Assembly: GCA_963969395.1 (NCBI GenBank)
Contig: OZ017800.1
Location: 22,228,479-22,292,478, forward strand
From: Pseudoscleropodium purum
Lineage: Eukaryota > Streptophyta > Bryopsida > Hypnales > Brachytheciaceae
DNA length: 64,000 bases
Reading direction: 5' to 3'
A program made the translations under genes and the position numbers. The notes beneath the pieces were generated by a model. That model made no database searches. It was given only the letters and a program-made list of their open reading frames with translations, and was not told where the DNA came from. Below are positions 1 to 11,177 of this stretch, piece after piece; the stretch's first letter is position 1; the number at the start of each line of letters is the position of its first letter.

Positions 1-444
1 GACCTCTATTCTAAATGAATAAAAGATTTGTAAAAAAATCAACTTTTGAATAATCAAAATTTTATAAATGTATTAATACATTAAAATCTTAATTTATCAA
101 ATCCTCTCAATATTGAACACTTATTATCATATAAATGTAGGGTGAAAGATAATATGAGATTGCGAATTGTCTCATTTTCATGAATATGACCATGATGGAA
201 GTGATAAGCCAAAGCAAGGCTCACACTTTGTGTGTTCTTGACAACATCCACAACATCCATAGTGACAAGAGATAAATGTCCATCAAGAATGAGCAAGCGT
301 AAATTCATCTTCAAAATCCTAAATTCAAGCTCTCACATGCTTAATAAAATAGTCTATCCATGCTTTTGAAAAGATGCCCCATTATCCATACTTTTTCTTT
401 TGTGCTCATTGTTGCATCATCCTCACAATTTGTAACCCCAAAAT
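1..444. other. AT-rich intergenic DNA, nothing identified
   Basis: Very AT-rich sequence with stops in all frames. The short minus-strand open frame at 81-314 has no recognisable domain and looks like chance. Confidence 0.6.
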
Positions 445-714
445 CATTAGAAGATTTTTGGGAGCTCTAGATGTCTGTTTCAAGCCTATTCTCCTACAGC
501 TATTCCCCACAACAGAGGGAACGGCCCGTTATCAAAAAGAAATTTAAAAAAAAAAGAAATTTAATTCTTCAAATGCCAAAAAAAGTTGAAAAAAAATTAG
601 AACAATGATGCGGCAAGGGCTTGGCCTCGTCATTCCGCTGCACCAAACCTGTTCCCTGCATTCACAAGTTGTGATAACTAGTAGGCTTCCGGAGGCCCCA
701 AAAATCTTCTAATG
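445..714. mobile_element. MITE-like TIR element, family M copy I
   Basis: About 270 bp bounded by an inverted repeat: CATTAGAAGATTTTTGGG on the left and its near-perfect complement ending at 714. The interior has an A-rich tract ending in AAAAAAAGTTGAAAAAAAA, which recurs in two other copies of similar length (19833-20109 and, inverted, 35603-35877). The size and ends fit a non-autonomous DNA transposon. I could not fix a target-site duplication, and the TIR may extend a further 10-20 bp outward, so the outer limits are approximate and the superfamily is unknown. Confidence 0.6.
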
Positions 715-1628
715 TGCAAAGCCTTTTTTTAACCAAAATCCACTCAAAACTAATATTTCTATTTTAAAGACACAAAAACTTTAAAAATGATTTGTTTTTC
801 TTATTTAATTAAAAAATCTTATAGTAGACTTTTATAAAGATGTATGAAACAATTTTCAAAAATTTTGGCTTTGTAGATCGCAAGATATTTTGGTTTATAG
901 TGAAGAAAACTAGATTTTTTGTACCTTGTATGACTTGATAATATGACTTTGAATCTCTTTAGCTTAAAATTTTTGCACTACTAATACAAATTAAGAAATT
1001 GTATGTTGAAGAATGGAATTTAACATATAGGAGAAAAAATTCCATATAAAAAAATTTTGATTTTCATTCTTTAAAAAAATTACTAAGTAGAAATAGGTAT
1101 GAGATTGAAGAAAAAAACAAATTGTTCATAGTTCTAAGATAGAATTGAAAGACACTAATTCCAACAATGAAATTGTTCTAATAAGCATACTAAAGCATGT
1201 GGGATTTATTTTTAATAATAAAAATAGAGTTTGAAAATGAATCCAAGACATTATTTTCTCAAGAAGATGCTATGATTGCCCACAAAACAAGAAGCTCTAT
1301 AACTTTCAAGTCACTAATTCAAATGGAAAGAATCAAAGGTTACTAGAATTCCATATAGAAAAATATGTAATCTATAGAGAAAAAAATTGATTATTTTTAA
1401 AAATCTTTGTAGATTATTTTTGTTGCTTGGCAACCTAATTTTTGTGTTTAGGATGGCATAGCTTTTGCTCTGAGTCACGTATTAAAATAAAAATTATATT
1501 TCCAAAAAACTAATGTGTTTTTCTATCTTAACAAAAAAATTGAAAAAATGAAGACAAAAATTGAGATTGTAGGAGTCTATCCAAAATTCTTTCTATTGCC
1601 ATAGTGACAATGGAACTTTAGGGGTTAA
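715..1628 (+). mobile_element. TTAA-ended TIR element, copy a
   Basis: The right end reads CTTTAGGGGTTAA (1616-1628), the terminus shared by several repeats in this window. The interior aligns by eye with the reverse complement of the element at 6564-7490 (for example a shared AAAATTATATT stretch, and the CACTCAAAAC block near 750). The left end is obscured by the MITE at 445-714. No coding capacity was seen, so it would be a non-autonomous, decayed copy. Confidence 0.5.
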
Positions 1629-2304
1629 TGATGAAATTATTTGCCACAAATAATCTAAAAGCTTAGTAGTTTAAACCCCTCCACATTGATGCAATATAAA
1701 AACAACAACCATTCTCTCTTTATTGGAATTATGCAATGCCCCCCATGTACCCATTTTAGCCAAGACTCTTTTCTACCTTTCTAACCCGCTTATACATCAA
1801 ATTGTTTTTATATTCTAAATATGAGGAATCATAATCCTTTTGTAACATTTGTTGCAAAGTGATAAAATATGGCTACATAGGTTAGACACAAATCCTTTGT
1901 ATACCTTGTATTCAAATTTTATGTCCTTGGCTATAGAGATAATTTTGGATGCTTCTTTTGAAATGAATATTGTCACCAACCAGGTGATGGGGTTCACCTT
2001 TGAATGGTGTAATTCTCAACAATGCATTGAAAAGAGGTTGCACATTCTTGTTCCTTCATTTCCTCCTTCTCCTCAGCTTGAAAATTTGACAACCATTGAT
2101 TTTTTTAAAACCCTCTCCCTCGATGCCATTGATCTTGAAAAATAACTTTTTAAGCGGATATGGTACACATCCAAATATGAATGTAGATACAAATACAATA
2201 TGGGTACGAATACAAATATGTAATACAAGATATGGATATGGGTAAGGAATACAGAACATATCCCATATCAATTGCCAATCCCACCCCCACCTAGAAATTA
2301 CAAA

Positions 2305-2325
2305 GGGGTGGGAGGGGTGGGAGGG
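2305..2325 (+). other. G-quadruplex-type G-rich tract
   Basis: Five runs of three or four G separated by single bases, followed by a second G-rich stretch at about 2361-2379. The pattern meets the usual G-quadruplex rule. It stands out in an otherwise AT-rich region. No gene is nearby, so a regulatory role is not supported. Confidence 0.6.
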
Positions 2326-2397
2326 TAAAATTTAAAAAAACAAAAACTATTTAAATGAAATGGGGGGATGGGAGGGGGATAAATAATTATTTTTTTT

Positions 2398-2429
2398 AGT
2401 GCATTGTGACAAAAGTGTCACAATGCACT
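2398..2429. repeat. perfect 14-bp-arm hairpin
   Basis: AGTGCATTGTGACA, a 4-base loop (AAAG), then TGTCACAATGCACT. The arms are perfect. It lies just after a T-run and the G-rich tracts, and could be the tip of a small foldback element. No function can be assigned. Confidence 0.75.
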
Positions 2430-3494
2430 GAAAAGAGGTAAGTATTGCTTGTATGAATAGTGAATGGTGTCATTCTCAATTGTCTAGCCTTTATAACCTT
2501 AAAGTTAAGTTTCAATGGAGTGATAAGATGGTCTTAAGTTTTGTATGCCAAGAAAATACCTATATGACCACATTCTCTTCCTCTTTAATACTCAAAATGG
2601 GCTTTCAACTCCATTTTGTAATAAAAACTATCCTCAAGACACCCCCTCAAAGTTATGCATGGAATATTATAGTCCCTAGAGATCATTAGGATGGAACAAC
2701 TTTTTTCAACACTTGCCATTTAGAGTTGGTCACATAACCAATTTCCATTTAATTTAGATTTAAAAACTTGTTGCTTTTTAGTCCTTGTTGGAATCCTATG
2801 CACATTTTGTGATCCAAAGGTACTTAACATACTATCCATTGCTCAATGGATGTTGTTTTCCAATTAGATCACCTACCTTAGAACCTATGGAGATTAGCAA
2901 ACCCTCTTTCCCACAATTTTAGGGCTTTTCCCTTGAATGGATTGCTTTGGTGTCCCTCTATTGCCACACTACTACTCCACGTTCTATACTCTTTGCATTT
3001 CTATGTTTGGCCATGTTGTCCTTGCTCCAATCAAGCAACATTGTCTCTATCTAGTTACTTATGTCATTAAACTCTTAACTAGTCTTTAGCAATGCAACTA
3101 CTTTATAGTTGGTGCTTCCTTCATTGTCTTTTAGAATTGCCTCTATCGTGACCACATGCACTCTATTCCACTATCCACATTTCCTCCAAATTTTCTATCG
3201 AATGGATGCCGATCACTTCCATGTATGTTTCTATAAATCTTAGAATTTGGATTCCCTCTACCTTGAGATTTGGTTGTCTGCAATGGTATTCTTCTTTCTT
3301 GAGAGATCTTATGTCTCTAGTATCACCAAGAGTTCTACACAAGTTGTGATGTCACATTTATAGTGAAAACTCCAACATAATCTAAAATCTCCTGCCTCTT
3401 CCATTCATCTATTGAGTTGAATTGATTGCTTCAATGTGTTTCCAATGTTCCAAGTGGTAGTTTTGATCTTATCTTGGATACTCTTCACAATTAC

Positions 3495-4124
3495 TTATCC
3501 CCTAAATGCCCAAGTCCTTTTCTGAGCTTCTAGGAATTGAACAAAAAGTCAACATTTTGATAAGTTGTATCAATTTTTTGAATTGTAATTGTACAAACTC
3601 AAACTAGATATATTAGAGATCATATAAGAAAAGAAAACACAACAATATCACTTATGGATTGAAAGATTATAATGTTTGATCATGAGGGTATTAAAACTAC
3701 AAAAGTGATTTGAAGTCTTTCAATCTTCTTTTCACATGCCAAATCTAAAAAGTTGGTCACCAAAAAAATATGATATTAAAGGACTTGACATGCATAACCC
3801 CAATCAATTTATTGCTTCTCTCAATCTCTTTTACAATTTTTTACAATGAGTTTCTAATGTGATTTTTCTCCAAGATCTAGTGTATTTGAGGCTCATTTCC
3901 AAGAGCCCTCAACACTGTAGAAAGTCAAGATTGCAATGGACACCCTTGCACAAAATCTTGAATAGAAAAATCATAATCAATTATTTTCATATTCAAGTTT
4001 TTGATACTAAAATTAGACTTCAAAAAGAATTTACCAAAAATATAAACTACTAAAAATAGCATCTTGTTTAACTTCAAAGTGTTGTCGACACAAAAGTTTG
4101 GTGCCTCTGGCATTTAAGGGTTAA
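3495..4124 (-). mobile_element. TTAA-ended TIR element, copy b
   Basis: Left end TTATCCCCTAAATG, right end CATTTAAGGGTTAA. The interior matches the reverse complement of the element at 10521-11177 over most of its length, including the block on rows 3601-3700 that corresponds to about 10980-11050. Length is about 630 bp. The left TTAA has drifted to TTAT. The short open frames inside (3859-4053 and 3925-4113) are not conserved in the other copy and are taken as chance. Confidence 0.65.
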
Positions 4125-4722
4125 GCACCATTGATGCCTCCTAATTGCTCTTGCTCTTTGCTGAAAATGCAACTACTCTTTATTCAAGGAAAGAATTATG
4201 TTATTATGTGACAAAATCAGGTGCCCTTACCTCACTAGCTAGACAATTTTGCTTACAAAAATTTGCTTTTAATTCCGAACTGAGTCTGAGGCTCAAAATT
4301 TGCATATATTAATTCACATGCATTTTAGCTTGGTTTTCAGAAATTATTGTTGGTAACGACTACTGAATCCCTGAAACCAACCAAAACCAAACCAAAATTT
4401 GAGAATTCAAATTTTACTTGATCACGAGAAGCTCATCCAAGTAGGGCAGTGGTCAAGAAAGATAATGTGAACACTTAAGGGTTAATTGGTTATGAATTGT
4501 CAAAGTTATGAATAAAGGTAAGTTCATGTGGCTGCAGGAGCATCCGAAATACAATTGGGATCCCCCATTTGTGTCAAAAAATAAATAAAAAATAGATATA
4601 GAAATGGGAATCTACATGTCAAGCCTAGTGCCACTCATCTTTGCCATTTTAGAAGTACAACCCAATTTGTTGGAAAATAAGTTAGTACCTTAAGTACATG
4701 ATACTTGCAAAGTAAATGATTG
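4125..4722. other. AT-rich intergenic DNA, nothing identified
   Basis: No open frame of note and no similarity recognised. An isolated CTTAAGGGTTAA near 4475 resembles the terminal motif of the TTAA elements but has no partner that I can place. Confidence 0.5.
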
Positions 4723-5240
4723 AATCTTAATTGAGTAATTAGTCCTTAACCCATAAACAATGTGGCAGGCATTTTTTGGCCGATGAATGATAAAGAATCT
4801 CTCTATATAAGATAGAAGTGCAACTATTCATCCTCAAAATATTGTATGAAAAGGAAAGGTCTTGTACAATGGCTTGACTTCCAACGCTTGCTTTTGTATT
4901 TTTTTCATCCCAAAATTTACAAGGTACTAAAATAGATTATTTCCATAGTGTCCAGTCCATCATTTAAGAATTAATTTGAATCTAGTTGGTCTAATTAATC
5001 TTAATTGAACATTCTGAGTATTAACCTATAAACAACTCTACAAACATTTTTTGGTTGATGAATGATATAGAATCTTTTTGTGTAGGATAGAAGTACAACT
5101 ATTCATCCTCCAAATTTTGTATAAAAAGGGAAGGTCTTTTATAGTAGCTTGACTTCCAACAAGTGCTTTTTCATTTTTTTAATCCAAAAATGCATAAGAT
5201 ATCAAAACAAATAATTTCTATGGAAACTAGTCTGGTGTTG
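4723..5240. repeat. tandem duplication, two units of about 274 bp
   Basis: Unit 1 begins AATCTTAATTGA at 4723 and unit 2 begins with the same string at 4997. Both run through a TTAACC(C/T)ATAAACAA block, a TTGATGAATGATA-type block, a block containing AACTATTCATCCTC and one containing GCTTGACTTCCAAC, at constant spacing. The units differ by many substitutions, so this is an old duplication. No coding frame is conserved between units. Confidence 0.8.
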
Positions 5241-5275
5241 AGGGGTTAAGTTATTGGGCTTGCTTAATAACGTAT

Positions 5276-5950
5276 GTTAGTCAAAGTCAAGTTGTTCTTC
5301 CACCTTTTTTTGATGCAAGTGATGTGCTATGTCTCGTAAGAGAAGATAGCTTTTCAGTCCAACATGCAGGACGTTAAATCCTGCAATTGAAGTGGGCCCA
5401 GTAAGGTAATTTTTGAGTTCACCAAGAGTAAAAGTATAAAAGAGACCCCTGTTTTGAGCCGTGTCTAGGATATGTTCTAGAGATGTCTTAGCAAATTTGG
5501 GGTCTCTGATTGCAAATATGAATTCAAAATGTGCAAAAAAATAATTAGGTGAAAAACAAAAAATTCCTTTGTTTTCCCCAGGGTAAATCCAGCCTGCTGG
5601 GCCCACTTCGAATGCAGGATTTAAAGTCGTGCGTTCAACACCAAGCAGCACGTGAAACGAAGATAAAGCGGGGCTAGTAAGATAAGGTAACTGTTGTTGT
5701 TTCCGTTGGCCTACCTTAGTGAGATTCTGGCTATCAAGTTGCCTGCAACAAGCGACTTATTATAATGGAGATTGGATGGAGTCTTGTATTTTTTATGTCA
5801 AGGAAAAGGCTGCCTAACTTATTCTGAAAACACGGTAGCCAAAGACAACTGACAGTCCAGAAACGAAGGGAAGGGAGGGAGGACCGTACCTGTCCACGTA
5901 GTTCTGGAGCATGCCAAAGATGCTCCGATCTTAAGTCACTGAAGACCATA
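5276..5950 (-). other. unidentified GC-richer patch with an inverted repeat
   Basis: Two short minus-strand open frames (5277-5651, 124 codons; 5734-5949, 71 codons) sit in a patch less AT-rich than its flanks. Neither protein shows a recognisable domain. The first frame contains the two arms of the inverted repeat listed next, so its openness may come from the repeat. It could be a decayed gene fragment, but I cannot support a product. Confidence 0.25.
5376..5622. repeat. foldback: 25-bp arms, about 200-bp loop
   Basis: Arm 1 (5376-5400) begins AAATCCTGCA and ends GTGGGCCCA. Arm 2 (5598-5622) is its reverse complement with 2 mismatches in 25. Weaker pairing continues about 20 bp outward. 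A transcript from either strand would fold into a stem with a long loop, the shape of a long plant MIR precursor or of a small foldback transposon. I do not recognise the arm as a known microRNA. Confidence 0.7.
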
Positions 5951-6563
5951 TTGTGCTTCTAGAATACAACAACCTACAGTACACAGCAAGAAGTAACAAA
6001 AAAAAGTTAAAATTAAGACTCCGTAGAAGATAGGAGGCTCATAAACCATCCATCTAAGGGAAGAAATAGGTCTGTGGGAAAGTCAGACCGACGTAACATT
6101 ATTAGATTTTTTTGGTTGAGAGACAAGTGAGAGAGAAGTCAATGGGAATTTTTTTCGTCAATTTCTGACTCAAAATGAATTAGATCTGATTTCTTTGAAG
6201 TGACAGACTCATAGGTCCCTATTGAAGTTCATAGAGTGTAGTTAACTGAACTTACAACATGCCTTTAATTACCACCAATGAGTGCTAAAACTAATTAGTA
6301 CACCAAGTCAAGATGTCCACTTAGGTCCAAAAAGTGTGCATCAAAGTGCCTTTTCAAAAGGGCTTTCTAATTTTTTCACTTAAATTTAAGCCTAACACTA
6401 TTTACAAGTACATATTGTTCAAAATCTGCACATATTAATAATACTTATTGACTAATGAAAACCCTGTAATGACGCACATGGAATAATGCTTCATTGGGAT
6501 AAAAAGTTCCATATGTTTTAAGAAGCCTATGCATGGTTTTGGCAACTTTTATAGGGATGGTTC
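5951..6563. other. AT-rich intergenic DNA, nothing identified
   Basis: No open frame, repeat or signal that I can support. Confidence 0.5.
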
Positions 6564-7490
6564 TTAACCCCTAAATTCCTAGTGTTCCCTTGGGGGACAA
6601 ATCAGATTTGGGGCAGCTTCTTGTAATCTCAATTTTTGGTGAATTGTTTTGAAACTTTCTTGGAAGATAGAAAAATTGATTATCTATGTGGGAATATAAT
6701 TTTTATTTCAATTGGTGCCTGAGAGCAAAAGTTATACCACAAAATGCTTGAAATTGAACTTGGCGGACAACACAAAAAAAATTGCAAAAAATCAAAATAA
6801 ATTTTAATTTTTTCCCCCCTGAACTATTTTCTTTTTGTCTACATGTGAAGCTTTGATTTGTTCTATTTGAACTAATAATGAGAAAGTTAAAGACAATTTT
6901 GTTTTTTAGACAATTGTAGCATTTTCTTGAAAAAATAACTTGTAGGGTTCATTTTTGAATGCAATTCTTACAATTTTTCACAATTTTTTTTTGAGAATGT
7001 TGTGTTTGATTGCTAAAACAATCTCATTATTGGAATTATTGTCTTTCAATCCCATCATGGAGTTATTAACAATTTAGTTTTTTTTCCAATCTTGGACCTA
7101 CTTCTGCTTAGCATTTTTTTAAAGAATGAAAATCAAGTGTATTTTTTTTCTTTTAAAATTCCTAGACTTTCAACTCCATTCTTCAACATTAAAATTTTTT
7201 AATTCAAATTTGGTAGTGCAAAAAAAATTCACAATTGGCGGTCTTAGTCATTTGAAATTGTAGGCTAATGTTCAAAAAAACTTTCTTTTTCAACTTTGAA
7301 TGCTAATATCTTCCAATCTATAAGGTCAAACTTCATGAAATTTTTACCATGTGAGCTAAGACAAGTAAAGTACAATGTCCTATGGATTGATTCTAAAAAT
7401 TTTTTTTTTTGTATTCTTGGATGAACGCAACAAAATGACAGTTTTGAGTGTTTTTTGACAGAAAAATGGCCTTGGAAATTTAGGGGTTAA
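6564..7490 (+). mobile_element. TTAA-ended TIR element, copy c (best-preserved ends)
   Basis: This 927-bp unit starts TTAACCCCTAAATTCC (6564) and ends GGAAATTTAGGGGTTAA (7490), an almost perfect 16-17 bp terminal inverted repeat. If the TTAA is the target site, the element proper starts CCCCTAAA and is flanked by TTAA, as in piggyBac-type insertions. If TTAA is part of the TIR, I see no further duplication. No transposase frame is present, so it is non-autonomous. Related sequence occurs at about 715-1628, 19038-19832 and 56480-57812. Confidence 0.7.
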
Positions 7491-8505
7491 TACTTGCATT
7501 GTTTATGAGCCTCCTACCATAGTAGTAGTAGATGGAAGAGATAATACCCGAAGAGTTAATACAAACAATTGAAAGATACATCATAAGCTTATTGAAACCA
7601 CATAAGAACCTTGTAGACAATATTGAGATTAAGATGAGCCACAAGATACTATCCATTCTCCGGATATGCAACTCTTGTATTGTATACATAGAGTATTGGC
7701 ATTAAAACAACTTAGAGGATGGACAACTTTTGAAAAAATTATATCAAATTAAAAGGATCAAAACATTAGGTGAAGACCAAATTAAATAAAATGAGATATA
7801 AAAAATGTTACGGTACATATTTATTAAAAAAAATTAACTTCATTATATATATGAAGAATTGAAACACCTATGCATAATTAGAAAAAAATCCATACAAGAA
7901 GTTCCCTCCAATTAAAATTAAAAATTGTTTTTAGTATTTTATTTATATTAAAAAGTATTAATTTTTGAAATTAAAAATATTAAAAATTTGGATAGCTTAG
8001 CCTATGCTACCTATATTAAGAAAAAACCCTCATCTAATTAGATTGTAATGTTATTATTGTCCTCAAAGAATATTTCATTTTGTCCTCAATAGCATTAATT
8101 TTTTGAATTCCTTGTTGAAAGGACAACAAGAGTTTTCTAAATTAAAACAAATTATATTCCTTGAGATTGGAATAAAATGCATTATGAGTGATTACAAGTA
8201 AGGCCATATAATACAAGAGTTGCATACTTGGGATCCATTTACTACAATTGTTGACAACATAGTCTATTATTAAAGATATAATGCTAGAAATTTAGTGAGA
8301 TGAAGAGCACCATTGATGTTAGCTACATTCACAACAAATGAATAAGTATGATTTTTGCTATAAGTGATTGAGTAACAAAATAAATCAATTCTACATAGTT
8401 CTATATTACCAATACAATAATAGTGATCTCACTCCATAAGGTATCAAAACTCAAAAGCATATATCCAAGGAGAAAGTCAACATACACAAGTAAAAAATTG
8501 CCTAC
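7491..8505. other. AT-rich intergenic DNA, nothing identified
   Basis: Runs of A and T with no supported gene. The 69-codon minus-strand frame at 7480-7689 has no recognisable feature. Confidence 0.5.
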
Positions 8506-8644
8506 GAGAAACAATATTTGGAAGACATTTGTATTTTCTGTGATGTAAAAACATCAAAATCAACTTATATTAGTATTTGATTTGATTAGTATTGAATTTG
8601 ATGTGTTAATAAAAATACAAATGTCACCAAATATTGTTTCTCTC
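8506..8644. mobile_element. 139-bp foldback MITE
   Basis: The left arm starts GAGAAACAATATTTGG and the right arm ends CCAAATATTGTTTCTC. Pairing continues for about 30 bp (ACATTTGTATTTT against AAAATACAAATGT), so nearly the whole unit can fold back. No clear target-site duplication was found at the flanks. The superfamily is unknown. Confidence 0.75.
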
Positions 8645-10520
8645 AACACCATTTTCTGCTACTGATATCAACTCATTCAATCCATCTATTAACATGTTAG
8701 GCAACAGAGTCTTGATTAATATCCTTTTATTGTTTCCAAGAACCATTTTCCTCACTTAACATAGAAATTTGCGGAGAGAACATGAAAGATTAGAAGTTTC
8801 AAATAGTAGTAAGAGAGAGGAACACACGGAAAAGAGTGCGTCATATACCGCCTTGTACTGTGGGCAGCCTTGCCCCAAACATACTGCATTGATTTCTCTG
8901 TTGTGTTCTTGATAAGGCTTCTCAAATTAGGCAAAACTAAACACCGCAAATCCTTTGATCTGAACTTCATCACAGGTTCCTGGACACTACAGCGCCACTT
9001 TTAAAGTCACTCGCAATACGCCACTCTGTTCACTTTTGATTCCATTAGACTCAAACTTGACTTCTAATAAATGATATGAAGTAGTGAGTTGCTTCACTCC
9101 GTACGCATTACATCATTCATAAGCATTTTACCAAGGCGTTGCAGGTACTACAACTCGATCCAAAGCAATTCAAACTCATAATACCGTATTATAGATCGAT
9201 CATAAAGCAGAGCACGATTAGAATCTTCCTACTGGATTTGAATAAAACTCGATCGTTGCTCTGACAATCTAGCGAAATGTCAGGCCTATGCATAATGCCG
9301 CTTACATCACCGCGGTGATCCTGTCTACCAAATGACGTGAAACACTTACTGCAGACAAAACCACAAAAGTGAAAAAAAAATTATTAGGGGCACTGCGTCT
9401 AATAGCCATGTCCACTCAAAGTGGAAGGGAGGCTTTCCAAGTTGCTTGAAGATCGCATGGAAATTTGGTTAAGTATTCTCTGCTGATAATGACTTTCCCC
9501 TGGACTCATGTTTTAAGTCCATCACCAAGCATGAACAGAGATAGTGGAATCTTACCCTAGAATTCGGTGATTCATGCAGCGTATTCGATCAACACACTCG
9601 GCCCCCGAGCGTGCCTGCATCTGTGCAAGCAATGAAAAAGAGTTTTCTGTAAGATGGCTTGCAGAGCATAAAGTACAAGCTTGGTCTACGATATGCAAAG
9701 CAACACCCTCTACAAGCAGCAATCTGTTGGCTCAACGCTCCGGAAGGTCGCTTGCTAGTCATGAAATTAAGCGTGATGCTTTTGGAAGATGCTTGCCGCA
9801 CCCTGAACCTCTTAGAAACTTGGACTCGTAAGCACCCTGAGTGAGGATGAGGATCGAATCCAATCCTCAAAGCGAGCACCTGCAAGAACCAAAAAGAAAA
9901 ATAGATAATAAATTGCTGTTAAACCCCGAGATCGAAAAGTTCCATTCCACATCTGTGGAACACACAGAGCTCCTTGATCCAGTGAACCGCGTGCACTTCG
10001 CATCCCGCCCACTCGGAATGAGATAACCCGAGGCGAATTTATCTTGGTATGAGAGGGGGTAGAATCACGACCGAACGACGACGCAAAGAACGAGAACGAA
10101 GATCATGCATCGGAAATCGGGAATGGATGGAAGAGCAAGTGCACCCAACGCATCGGACAGGCATCACGGTGGGACGAGACCGGCGGCGACGGCAATGTTG
10201 CAAAACGCACAGACAGAAGTGGAAGGAAAGAAAGCGAGCGAATGCAGGGCAATGGGCAGCAGGCTCAGGCACGAACGGGCGACAATGCCCTCCACGGCAA
10301 GATAGCATCTTCACCGGTGCACGCTAGAACCCGCATGCCTTGCATCACAACCACATTGGACTTCTCGGTTCCCACCCTCACTCACCAAATGGAATAGAAT
10401 TTGTGCAGGGAAATTATAGCGGATTGACCAACCACAAGTGGAACACAACAAAACTTGAGATTTAGAGGGCTTAATCTTGTCCCAGTAGGAAGAAGTCCTT
10501 AGAAAATAAGCAATGGGGCT
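8645..10520. other. GC-richer island, no confident gene
   Basis: From about 8.75 to 10.4 kb base composition shifts towards coding-like values, and overlapping short frames appear on both strands (for example minus 8752-8973; plus 9574-9831; minus 9589-9885). None has a recognisable domain and none joins convincingly through splice sites. The minus-strand frame starting at 8973 has a plausible splice donor (GGCG|GTATAT) near 8849, but no downstream exon was found in the AT-rich sequence beyond it. This may be a decayed gene or retroelement. Confidence 0.3.
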
Positions 10521-11177
10521 TTAACTCCTAAATGCTTGAGGCACCAAATTTTGGTGTCAACAATATATATTTTGAAGGTAAATAAAACTTGACCAAGTTA
10601 CTATTTTTAGTAATTTTTATTTTTGAAAAATTCTTTTTGTAGTCTAATTTTAGCATCATAAATTTGATTTTGAAAATGAATAGGTATGATTTTTCAATTT
10701 AAGATTTTATGCAAGGATGTCCATTGTAAATCTTGATTTTTTAGTATTAAGAGCTCTTGGAAATGAACCTCAAATACACTAGATTTTGGAGAAAAAATCA
10801 CATTCAAAATTCATTTAAAAAAATTGTAGAGTAGATTTTGAAAAGCTATAAATTGATTGGGGTTATGCATGATATGCCCTTTTATCTAATAATTTTTTGG
10901 TGACCAATATTTTAGATTTGACATGTAAAAAGAGGATTAAATGATTTCAAACCACTTTCATAGTTTTAACACCCTTGTGATCAAACATTATAATCTTTCA
11001 ATCCATAAGTAATATTGTTGTGTTTTCTTTTCCTATGAAATCTCAAACATATCTAGTTTGAATTTGTACAATTATAATTCCAAAAAAATGTTAAAACTTA
11101 TCAAAATGTTGAATTTTTGTTGAATTTAAAGCAAATTCCAAAAAGCTCCAAAATGGCCTTGAACATTTAAGCGTTAA
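10521..11177 (+). mobile_element. TTAA-ended TIR element, copy d
   Basis: Starts TTAACTCCTAAATGC and ends CATTTAAGCGTTAA, about 657 bp. It aligns along most of its length with the reverse complement of 3495-4124. No coding frame is preserved. Outside the terminal TTAA the flanks (GGGCT and GCACT) are not a duplication, so TTAA is the only candidate target-site repeat. Confidence 0.7.

Larger units (their letters stand above)
1629..3494. other. AT-rich intergenic DNA with local low-complexity features
   Basis: No gene supported. The plus-strand open frame at 1849-2145 (98 codons) has no recognisable domain. A short segment is repeated locally: CATTGAAAAGAGGT near 2026 and CACTGAAAAGAGGT near 2425. 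The interval holds ATATGGATATGG-type low-complexity sequence (about 2156-2270), a G-rich tract and a perfect hairpin listed separately. Confidence 0.5.

Noticed and set aside
9574..10327. Overlapping open frames on both strands that look like a gene cluster
   Set aside because: They overlap each other on opposite strands, have no domain, and reflect the higher GC content of the island. No spliced model held together.
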